Origin: Pseudorhodoplanes sp.
GTDB lineage: Bacteria; Pseudomonadota; Alphaproteobacteria; Rhizobiales; Xanthobacteraceae
Direction of reading: 5' to 3'
NCBI GenBank assembly: GCA_022843165.1
Contig: JALHOD010000020.1
Span: 1 to 59,458 of the forward strand
DNA: 59,458 bases
Below the pieces are notes generated by a model. It saw only the letters and a list, made by a program, of their open reading frames with translations. It searched no databases and had not been told where the DNA came from. Shown in pieces: positions 52,805 to 59,458 of this stretch (its first letter is position 1; the number at the start of each line of letters is the position of its first letter). The translations under genes and the position numbers were made by a program.

Positions 52805-52969
52805 ACATGCACCAGGGAAATTTCTTCAGCGCACCTGATCGCCCCAACAGAGCGGACCAGCGCCACCATAACCGCGGAACCCGATTGGCAAAAGCAATCA
52901 TGCCAACAGCCGCAAATCCTTGCGAGCACCGGAAAATGCCGCGCAACAGCGGCATTTCTGTGGTCCCGC

Positions 52970-54391
52970 TCACGCCTCCGGCAGCATTTTGCCCGGATTC
53001 ATGATGTTATTTGGATCCAGCGCCTGCTTGATCGCCTGCATCGCGCCCATCGCCGCCGGCCCGTGTTCGGCGGGAAGATATTTTGCCTTGCCCTGCCCCA
53101 CCCCATGCTCGCCGGTGCAGGTGCCTTCCATCGCCAGCGCGCGTTCGGCCAGCCGTTCCAGAAACTTTTTCGCGGTTTTGACTTCGTCCTGACTGTCCAT
53201 GTCAACCAGTAGAGAGAGATGGAAATTGCCGTCGCCGACATGCCCGACAAGCGGCGCCAGCAGGCCGGTCTCCTTGGCGTCGCGCTGCGTCTCGGTCACA
53301 CATTCCGCAAGCCGCGAGATCGGCACGCAGACATCGGTGGCGAGCGCGCTGGCGCCGGGGCGCAATCCGCGCGCGGCCCAGTAGCCGTCATGCCGGGCCT
53401 GCCAGAGCCGTGTGCGGTCTTCCGCCTTGGTCGCCCATTCGAACGGACCGCCGCCGAGTTCTTTCGCGATTTCGCCGAAACGCTCCGACTGCTCGGCGAC
53501 GCCTGCCGCGGTGCCGTGGAACTCCACCAAAAGCATCGGCGTCTCGGGCAAATCGAGTTTCGAATAGGCGTTGCAGGCGCGAACTTGCACCTCATCGAGC
53601 AATTCGATACGCGCCACTGGAATGCCGGACTGGATGGTGAGGATGGTGGCGTTGCAGGCTGCTTCCACCGACGGAAACGGACAGATGCCGGCGGCGATAG
53701 CCTCCGGAATGCCTTGCAGTTTCAGCGTGAGTTCGGTGATGACGCCGAGCGTGCCTTCCGAGCCAACGATCAGCCGGGTGAGATCGTAGCCGGCCGACGA
53801 TTTGCGGGCGCGGCGCGAGGTGATCATCGTCTCGCCATTGGCGAGCACGACCTTCATCGACAGCACATTGTCCTTCATTGTCCCATAGCGCACCGCATTG
53901 GTGCCGGAGGCGCGCGTCGCCGCCATGCCGCCGAGCGACGCATCGGCGCCGGGATCGATCGGAAAGAACAGACCCTGATCGCGCAGATGCTCGTTCAGCA
54001 TCTTGCGGGTGACGCCGGGCTCAATCACGCAATCGAGATCCTCGGCATGCACGGCCAAAATACGATTCATGTCGCGAAAGTCGATCGATACCCCGCCCTG
54101 CGGAGCATTGATATGGCCTTCCAGCGAAGTTCCGGTGCCATAGGGAATGACCGGCACACCGTGCTGCGCGCAGATGCGCACGATCTGCTGCACATCCTCG
54201 GCGGCCTGCGGAAACACCACCGCGTCGGGCGGCTGGTTGGGAATCCAGGTCAGCGTATTGCCATGCTGCTCGCGCACGGCATTGGAGGTGACCACGCGAT
54301 TGCCGAAGGCGGCCGTCAGCACCTGAACGGCGGCGGCGACGGCCTTGCTGTTGCGTGAGCCGGAGACTTTATCCTGAACCAGTGAGGCCAT
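52970..54391 (-). CDS. FAD-linked oxidase, D-lactate/2-hydroxyacid dehydrogenase type
   Basis: 473 residues. VAO-type FAD-binding domain with PYGTGTSLEGHINAPQGGVS and GADASLGGMAATRASGTNAV; C-terminal FAD-oxidase_C with HVGDGNFHLSLLVD and EGTCTGEHGVGQGKAKYLPA. Similar to D-lactate dehydrogenases and GlcD. Oxidises a D-2-hydroxyacid; substrate unresolved. Start at 54391 (MASLVQDK). Confidence 0.88.
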   Translation of the reverse strand: MASLVQDKVSGSRNSKAVAAAVQVLTAAFGNRVVTSNAVREQHGNTLTWIPNQPPDAVVFPQAAEDVQQIVRICAQHGVPVIPYGTGTSLEGHINAPQGGVSIDFRDMNRILAVHAEDLDCVIEPGVTRKMLNEHLRDQGLFFPIDPGADASLGGMAATRASGTNAVRYGTMKDNVLSMKVVLANGETMITSRRARKSSAGYDLTRLIVGSEGTLGVITELTLKLQGIPEAIAAGICPFPSVEAACNATILTIQSGIPVARIELLDEVQVRACNAYSKLDLPETPMLLVEFHGTAAGVAEQSERFGEIAKELGGGPFEWATKAEDRTRLWQARHDGYWAARGLRPGASALATDVCVPISRLAECVTETQRDAKETGLLAPLVGHVGDGNFHLSLLVDMDSQDEVKTAKKFLERLAERALAMEGTCTGEHGVGQGKAKYLPAEHGPAAMGAMQAIKQALDPNNIMNPGKMLPEA

Positions 54392-54492
54392 TGCATGCTT
54401 CCAAAGGCCGTGCCCCGGCCCATGCATGCAATCTAGCAGAACCCGCGCGCCGCAAGCAAAGCGGCGCGGCCGGCTCAGATCATGGGTATCGA

Positions 54493-55227
54493 TCAGACCG
54501 ACTTGCCGAAAAACGGCACCAGCATCGAGACCCGCGCCCGGTAACGGCGATAGTCGTCGCCGAATTGCGCGATTAGATCGCGTTCTTCCAGCGCAATGCC
54601 GACCATGATATAGGCCGTGGTCACGACCGAAAACAGCAGGTGCCCGATCGTCATTACCGGCGCCGCCCAGAAGGCGATGATGAATCCGAGATAGATCGGA
54701 TGGCGGACGGCCTTGTAGAAGCCGGGGGTTTTGAAGCGGACCTCTGGCGTCTTGCGGCCCATCATGTTGTTGAACACCTGGTGCAGGCCGAACAGTTCGA
54801 AATGATTGATCAGGAAGGTTGCGATCAGCACGATCACGATGCCAACCATCGCCAGCACCTGGACCGCGACCGCGAGTTCCGGATTTGGTACCTGCCACAC
54901 CACGTCGCGGACAGGCCGCCACTGCCAGTACATTAGGATCAGCGACAGGCTGGCGGCCAGCACATAGGTGCTGCGCTCCATCGCTGCCGGCACGTGGCGC
55001 GTCAGCCAGCGCTTGAAGGCCTTGCGCGCCATGCCGCTGTGCTGGACGGCGAAGACCGACAGCAGCAACATATTGACGATGAGGGCTTCCTCCAGCGGCA
55101 CCGCGGGCCCGCTGTCGATTGATTTCGGCACGACGAGATTGGTGACGAAACCGGCGGCGTAACAGAAGGTGACGAAGAAGATCGCATAGGCGATCACTCC
55201 GTAGGCAAAGATCAGAATGCGTTTCAT
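54493..55227 (-). CDS. Methanethiol S-methyltransferase-like (MddA/NnrU family) membrane protein
   Basis: 244 residues, about six membrane helices. The C-terminal motif RHPIYLGFIIAFWAAPVMTI with ALEERDLIAQFGDDYRRYRA is the isoprenylcysteine-methyltransferase-like SAM-binding region; among these, RHPIYLGF plus EERDL and a 245-residue length resembles MddA, which methylates methanethiol to dimethyl sulfide. NnrU-type and other lipid-thiol methyltransferases cannot be ruled out. The FAD oxidase is next downstream. Confidence 0.65.
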   Translation of the reverse strand: MKRILIFAYGVIAYAIFFVTFCYAAGFVTNLVVPKSIDSGPAVPLEEALIVNMLLLSVFAVQHSGMARKAFKRWLTRHVPAAMERSTYVLAASLSLILMYWQWRPVRDVVWQVPNPELAVAVQVLAMVGIVIVLIATFLINHFELFGLHQVFNNMMGRKTPEVRFKTPGFYKAVRHPIYLGFIIAFWAAPVMTIGHLLFSVVTTAYIMVGIALEERDLIAQFGDDYRRYRARVSMLVPFFGKSV

Positions 55228-55422
55228 GACGGCATCTCCTCTGGAAGCGTGAATTGCGCGTCGCTTTAGAGGCCACGGCCGCCGCGCTGAATGCCTGCGC
55301 GTCCGAGGGATTTGACCGAACGTCCAAATGCCGAGCGTAAACATGCGGCTAAAGCGTCTAAAATGCGGGTTTTTCAGCGGAATCCGATTTACAGGAATAA
55401 TGTGGGATATCAGAATGGTGAC

Positions 55423-55932
55423 ATGCTGGACCGCATCGATTTCGAGCCCGTCTTTTTCGCGCCCTTCGTCTCCTCGGCAATGAAGGTCGAATCCGGCTGG
55501 ATCGATTACAACGGCCATCTCAACATGGCCTATTACAACGTGCTGTTCGACCGCGCCGTGGACGAGATGTATGAACTCGCCGGAATCGGCGAGGATTACC
55601 TGAAAGAGCGCCGGCGATCCTTCTTCACCGCCGAAGTGCATATCCGCTATCTGCGCGAACTGCATGCCGGAGATCCGGTGCGGGTGACGTTCCAGCTGCT
55701 GGATTTCGATTCCAAGCGGCTGCACTATTTTGAGCAGTTATTTCATGCAGTTGACGGGTGGGTGGCGGCGACGTCGGAAAACATGTCGCTGCATGTCGAC
55801 ATCGACAGCAAAAAGACCGCGGCGTTCCCCGACGACATCGCCAAGCGATTGGACCAGCTGAAGAATTCGCATGCCCGCCTGCCGCGCCCGGAGGCCGCCG
55901 GACGCCGCATCGCGATGCCGGAACGGGCCTGA
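55423..55932 (+). CDS. Hotdog-fold thioesterase
   Basis: 169 residues from the ATG at 55423 (earlier in-frame ATGs give an unlikely basic extension). WIDYNGHLNMAYYNVLFDRA has the DxNGHxN signature of 4HBT-type acyl-CoA thioesterases; FFTAEVHIRYLRELHAGDPV follows. Hydrolyses an acyl-CoA or related thioester. No good Shine-Dalgarno near this start, so its start is less certain. Divergent from the methyltransferase gene. Confidence 0.8.
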   Translation: MLDRIDFEPVFFAPFVSSAMKVESGWIDYNGHLNMAYYNVLFDRAVDEMYELAGIGEDYLKERRRSFFTAEVHIRYLRELHAGDPVRVTFQLLDFDSKRLHYFEQLFHAVDGWVAATSENMSLHVDIDSKKTAAFPDDIAKRLDQLKNSHARLPRPEAAGRRIAMPERA

Positions 55933-56159
55933 TTTCCGCGCCTCCCCGCCCCGAACGCCCTGTTTTTCCAGCGAAAAAAACGATCTTCCACCGCGAATAC
56001 GGGCATCGCCCGCCCGCCCTCGCGATTCCGGCTTTCGTTGCCATGTTGGGGCCGTCATGCTCGTAGAAACGCCGATCCTCGCGCGCGAGGACGGGGTTCC
56101 TCGCCGCGAGCACCTTGATCCTCGCTCCAAACAAAGAGAACACGTCCGTACACGCAGCC
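55933..56159. other. Intergenic region before the uvrD-like gene
   Basis: 227 bp without a gene. It is AT-rich near 55970-55990 and contains TCGCGCGCGAGG-type inverted sequences. No repeat element or consensus promoter assigned. Confidence 0.35.
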
Positions 56160-58838
56160 ATGTCCGATTCGACCAAGCCCCTTTCCGTTCCTCCGCCGCC
56201 CGCCTCGGGCGGCATCGCCGCGCGTGCGATGGCCGCCGCGCGCGGGGGCGCCGCCTATCTCGAGGGGCTGAACGCCGAGCAGCGCCTCGCCGTGGAGACG
56301 CTGGACGGCCCCGTGCTGGTGCTGGCGGGCGCCGGCACCGGCAAGACGCGCGTGCTCACCACCCGCATCGCCCATATCCTCAATCTCGGCCGCGCGCACC
56401 CTTCGCAAATTCTCGCCGTCACCTTCACCAACAAGGCCGCGCGCGAGATGAAGCTGCGCATCGGCCAGATGGTCGGCGGCGGCGTGATGGAGGGCATGCC
56501 CTGGCTCGGCACCTTCCACGCCATCGGGGTGAAGATCCTGCGCCGGCACGCCGAACTGGTCGGGCTGAAAAGCGGCTTCACGATCCTCGACACCGATGAC
56601 CAGATCCGCCTGATCAAGCAACTCCTCGAAGCCTTCAACATCGACGAGAAGCGCTGGCCGGCGCGCATCTTTGCCGGGATCATGGACGGCTGGAAAAACC
56701 GCGGGCTGACGCCCGACCAGATTCCCGGCGGCGAGGCGATGGCGTTTGCCAACGGGCGCGGCAAGGATCTCTATGTCGCCTATCAGGAACGGCTGAAGAC
56801 GCTGAACGCGGTCGATTTCGGCGACCTCCTGCTGGAGATGATCCGGCTGTTCCGGGAGAACCCGGACGTGCTGCGCGATTACCAGCGCCGTTTTCGCTAC
56901 ATCCTGGTGGACGAATATCAGGACACCAATGTCGCGCAGTATCTGTGGCTGCGGCTGCTGGCGCAGGCGCCGAGCGCGCCAAAAGGCGGCCTCATCCTTC
57001 GAGACGCATCGCTGCGCGATGCTCCTCAGGATGAGGGGGAAGATGGACGCACGCTGCGCAGTGCCTCTCAGGATGGGGAGAAAAGTGACAACGCGCTTGC
57101 CATCGATCCTCATCCTGAGGAGCGCGGCGGCACGCCGCGCGTCTCGAAGGATGAGGCCCCGGCGCGCGAACTCAAGAACATCTGCTGCGTCGGCGACGAC
57201 GACCAGTCGATCTATGGCTGGCGCGGGGCGGAGGTGGACAACATCCTCCGCTTTGAAAAGGATTTTCCCGGCGCGACGGTCGTCCGGCTGGAACGAAACT
57301 ACCGCAGCACGGGCCACATCCTCGCCGCCGCCTCGCACCTCATCGCCCACAACGAAGGACGACTGGGCAAGACTTTGCGCACCGAGGACGTGCCGGGCGA
57401 AAAGGTCACCGTCACCGGCTCCTGGGATTCGGAGGAGGAAGCGCGCTCCATCGGCGACGAGATCGAGGAATTGCAGCGCGCAAAACATAAATTGAACGAG
57501 ATCGCGATCCTGGTGCGCGCCTCGTTCCAGATGCGCGAATTCGAGGACCGCTTTGTCACGCTGGGCCTGCCTTATCGCGTGATCGGCGGACCTCGTTTCT
57601 ACGAGCGCGCGGAAATCCGCGATGCGCTGGCCTATCTGCGCGTGGTCAATTCCGCCTCCGACGATCTCGCCTTCGAGCGCATCGTCAATGTGCCGCGCCG
57701 GGGCCTGGGTGACGCGACGCTGCAGCAGCTTCACGACCATGCCCGCGCGCGGCGCATCCCGCTGTTCGAAGCCGCCCGCGCCATGATCGAGACCGACGAG
57801 CTGAAACCCAAGCCGCGCGGCTCCCTGCGCGATCTGGTCACCAGTTTCGAGCGCTGGCGCGCGCAGAACCAGACCCTGCCGCAGGACGAGCTGGCGGAGA
57901 TCGTGCTGGACGAGTCGGGCTACACCGCGATGTGGCAAAAAGACCGCTCGGCCGACGCCGCCGGCCGGCTGGAAAACCTCAAGGAGCTGGTGCGCTCCAT
58001 GCAGGACTTTGAAAATCTCTCCGGCTTCCTCGAACACATCTCGCTGGTGATGGACCGCGACGGCGAGGCCAATGCCGACGCCGTCAACATCATGACGCTG
58101 CATTCGGCCAAGGGGCTGGAATTCGACACCGTGTTCCTGCCCGGCTGGGAGGAAGGCCTGTTTCCTCACCAACGGTCATTGGACGAGACCGGCCGCGCGG
58201 GCCTGGAGGAAGAGCGAAGGCTGGCGCATGTGGGCTTAACGCGCGCGCGCAGGCGCGCCAAGCTCTATTTCGCCACCAACCGCCGCATGCACGGCATGTG
58301 GAACTCCACCATTCCCTCGCGCTTCCTCGACGAATTGCCGGAAGCGCATGTCGAGGTGACCGAAAGCAAGTCGAGCTTTGCCGGCGGCAGCGGCTATGCC
58401 GCCTCGCGCTTCGACTCATTCGCCGCCGGCGGCTCGAGCTATTCAACGCCCGGCTGGCAGCGCGCGCAGAAGAACCGCGCGAAGAAGGATGAGTTCGACG
58501 GTTTTGGCGACGAGGGCGCGGAATACGAGGCGGAGGCGCGCTTTCTCGATGCCGACGACAGCGGCGCCGCGCGCCCGGTGCAGTCCCCTCCCCCCTTGCG
58601 GGGGAGGTCGGCGGCCGAAGGCCGCCGGGTGGGGGGTCAGCGCCGTGAGCCTTTGACCATCGAAGGCGAACTGGTGGCCAAATCCACCGGCGCCTCGCAT
58701 TTCAGCGTGGGCGACCGGGTGTTTCACATCAAGTTCGGCAACGGCAACGTCACCGCCGTGGACGGCAACAAGCTGACGATTGCCTTCGACAAGGCGGGCG
58801 AAAAGCGGGTGGTGGACAGTTTTGTGGAGCGGGTGTGA
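56160..58838 (+). CDS. UvrD/PcrA-type DNA helicase with repeat-derived insertions
   Basis: 892 residues, longer than the usual 720-780. All SF1A motifs are present: GAGTGKTRVL (I), DEYQDTN (II), GDDDQSIYGWRGA (III), RNYRSTGHIL (IV), TLHSAKGLEFDTVFLPG (V) and VGLTRARRRAK (VI), and a C-terminal Tudor-like VGDRVFHIKFGNGNV. Between motif II and motif III about 55 extra residues (about 277-333) are encoded by palindromic repeats at 56990-57156; another 20 (about 808-827) by a second repeat class at 58585-58638. Start at 56160 gives MSDSTKPLSV. Unwinds DNA in repair or replication. Confidence 0.93.
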   Translation: MSDSTKPLSVPPPPASGGIAARAMAAARGGAAYLEGLNAEQRLAVETLDGPVLVLAGAGTGKTRVLTTRIAHILNLGRAHPSQILAVTFTNKAAREMKLRIGQMVGGGVMEGMPWLGTFHAIGVKILRRHAELVGLKSGFTILDTDDQIRLIKQLLEAFNIDEKRWPARIFAGIMDGWKNRGLTPDQIPGGEAMAFANGRGKDLYVAYQERLKTLNAVDFGDLLLEMIRLFRENPDVLRDYQRRFRYILVDEYQDTNVAQYLWLRLLAQAPSAPKGGLILRDASLRDAPQDEGEDGRTLRSASQDGEKSDNALAIDPHPEERGGTPRVSKDEAPARELKNICCVGDDDQSIYGWRGAEVDNILRFEKDFPGATVVRLERNYRSTGHILAAASHLIAHNEGRLGKTLRTEDVPGEKVTVTGSWDSEEEARSIGDEIEELQRAKHKLNEIAILVRASFQMREFEDRFVTLGLPYRVIGGPRFYERAEIRDALAYLRVVNSASDDLAFERIVNVPRRGLGDATLQQLHDHARARRIPLFEAARAMIETDELKPKPRGSLRDLVTSFERWRAQNQTLPQDELAEIVLDESGYTAMWQKDRSADAAGRLENLKELVRSMQDFENLSGFLEHISLVMDRDGEANADAVNIMTLHSAKGLEFDTVFLPGWEEGLFPHQRSLDETGRAGLEEERRLAHVGLTRARRRAKLYFATNRRMHGMWNSTIPSRFLDELPEAHVEVTESKSSFAGGSGYAASRFDSFAAGGSSYSTPGWQRAQKNRAKKDEFDGFGDEGAEYEAEARFLDADDSGAARPVQSPPPLRGRSAAEGRRVGGQRREPLTIEGELVAKSTGASHFSVGDRVFHIKFGNGNVTAVDGNKLTIAFDKAGEKRVVDSFVERV
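56990..57036 (+). repeat. Palindromic repeat element inside the helicase gene, copy 1
   Basis: 47 bp with perfect 9-bp ends CCTCATCCT/AGGATGAGG and an inner GCATCG/CGATGC hairpin. Of the type found many times between genes in Bradyrhizobium-related genomes (from memory). Read in frame as part of the protein. Confidence 0.75.
57040..57078 (+). repeat. Degenerate palindromic repeat, copy 2
   Basis: GATGGACGCACGCTGCGCAG then TGCCTCTCAGGATGGGG aligns with the second half of copy 1 (GACGCATCGCTGCGCGATGC then TCCTCAGGATGAGG) with several substitutions. It lies three bases after copy 1, in the same orientation. Confidence 0.55.
57108..57156 (-). repeat. Palindromic repeat element, copy 3 (inverted)
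   Basis: 49 bp with the same 9-bp ends CCTCATCCT/AGGATGAGG; the interior (GAGGAGCGCGGCGGCACGCC then GCGCGTCTCGA) corresponds to copy 1 read on the other strand, where TCGAGACGC lies next to the other end. Confidence 0.75.
58585..58638 (+). repeat. Second class of palindromic repeat in the helicase gene
   Basis: CCCCTCCCCCCTTGCGGGGG pairs CCCC(CC) with GGGG, then GGTCGGCGGCCGAAGGCCGC and CGGGTGGGGGGT. This C-rich/G-rich pattern is common between genes in rhizobial genomes. It is translated as SPPPLRGRSAAEGRRVGGQ. Confidence 0.65.
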
Positions 58839-59029
58839 GTCCGTTCCCGCCGAAGCAAAAGCAGGTAGAGAGTTAAACGCCCGGTCGTATTTTACGGCTT
58901 GACCGCTGCGGAATTCCTGCAAATTCGGGCTTTTCTTCGCGCCCGCAAGGCATCATCCTGCCTTTGCGCTTAACGCTTGCGCGCTTGGGCCGGACTTTTC
59001 CAGCATTTAAATCACAGCCAGAGGCGGCT

Positions 59030-59224
59030 ATGCTGAGAGACAGTCGACAAATCATCGCTCGCTTAAGGCAAGAGGGCTTTGAAGAAGTAGCGGTGCGCGG
59101 CTCGCATCATAAATACGTACATCGCGCAACGCGCCGCATGGTGATCGTGACGCATCCGCGCAAGGATATTCCACTTGGCACCGTGCGTTCGATTTACAAG
59201 CACGCGGGCTGGGCGAAGGACTAG
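59030..59224 (+). CDS. hicA: HicA toxin
   Basis: 64 residues from the ATG at 59030. MLRDSRQIIARLRQEGFEEV, then GSHHKYVHRATRRMVIVTHP with the catalytic His, and KDIPLGTVRSIYKHAGW: the dsRBD-like HicA mRNA interferase. Standard partner order with hicB, 17 bp apart. Confidence 0.9.
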   Translation: MLRDSRQIIARLRQEGFEEVAVRGSHHKYVHRATRRMVIVTHPRKDIPLGTVRSIYKHAGWAKD

Positions 59225-59241
59225 GACGCAAGGACATAGCG

Positions 59242-59458
59242 ATGACTCACTATATCGCGCTCATCCATAAGGACCCGGATTCGGGCTACGGCGTGTCGTT
59301 TCCCGACCTGCCGGGCGTGATCACCGGCGGCGACACCATCGACGAAGCGATGCGGAACGCACCAGACGTCCTGGCCTTTGCCGCCGAGGACTGGACCGAG
59401 CAGACCGGCCGCCCCTTCCCGCAGCCGCGCAGCATCGACGACTTGCGCAAGGATGCCG
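59242..59458 (+). CDS. hicB: HicB antitoxin, cut by the window end
   Basis: 72 codons seen. MTHYIALIHKDPDSGYGVSF, then PDLPGVITGGDTIDEAM is the HicB RNase H-like fold; the DNA-binding C-terminus lies outside the window. AAGGAC is upstream of the ATG. Neutralises HicA and probably represses the pair. Confidence 0.88.
   Translation, partial: MTHYIALIHKDPDSGYGVSFPDLPGVITGGDTIDEAMRNAPDVLAFAAEDWTEQTGRPFPQPRSIDDLRKDA

Noticed and set aside
56055-58172. 705-codon minus-strand frame opposite the UvrD-type helicase
   Set aside because: Shadow of the helicase gene; no domain visible.

Overview
The window comes from a GC-rich alphaproteobacterium, most likely Hyphomicrobiales in the Bradyrhizobium/Xanthobacteraceae neighbourhood. 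The evidence is a circularly permuted two-piece tmRNA with tag ANDNYAPVAQAA, an alphaproteobacterial SspB, the order hflK-hflC-DUF2065-degP-like, a DUF4169/ribbon-helix-helix pair, and tripartite (TctABC) and TAXI-TRAP uptake systems. The genus is an inference; no rRNA is present.

Positions 1 to about 17,137 are the right-hand part of a prophage-like element sitting against the 3' end of a tRNA-Lys(CTT) gene (17138-17213, minus). It has a tyrosine integrase, a CI-like repressor (plus strand) divergent from a Cro-like HTH gene, and a long minus-strand early operon with many stop/start overlaps that carries a Toprim primase, a D5/VapE-type helicase and small proteins. A convergent plus-strand operon (1392-4259) carries an ArdC-type ssDNA-binding domain, zinc-ribbon proteins and a DNA methyltransferase. 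At the left edge are genes resembling those next to a terminase. The left end of the element lies outside the window and no structural genes are seen. Most of the unusual sequence is here: a recurring start-associated leader before five genes, a cluster of AGACAC motifs, a 16-bp palindrome one base away from parS, a 45-bp duplication of the integrase gene tail around a small gene, and two neighbouring proteins with clamp-binding-like C-termini.

From 17,138 rightwards the sequence is ordinary chromosome. In order: a TAXI-TRAP uptake operon between two LTxxQ (Spy-like) genes; leuA with a leucine-containing leader ORF; a ppk2-Nudix-pdxY operon; a NitT/TauT-type ABC transporter; and ilvC, ilvH and ilvI with a clear transcription attenuator (promoter, 19-residue Ile/Leu/Val leader peptide, pause hairpin, UUCG terminator). 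Then follow miaA and serB head to head, degP-like, DUF2065, hflC and hflK, folA and thyA, tctC, tctA and tctB, ssrA next to sspB, fumC, DUF4169/RHH, a 1200-residue AsmA protein, an FAD-linked oxidase, an MddA/NnrU-family methyltransferase, a thioesterase, a UvrD-type helicase and hicAB, which is cut by the window end.

The most striking chromosomal feature is the UvrD-type helicase gene (56160-58838). Palindromic repeat elements of two classes are inserted in frame and add about 55 and 20 residues to the protein. Functional links visible in the layout are branched-chain amino acid synthesis (ilvIH, ilvC and leuA, each main operon with a leader peptide), tmRNA tagging next to its ClpXP adaptor, and membrane/envelope quality control (HflKC, DegP-like, LTxxQ proteins, AsmA).
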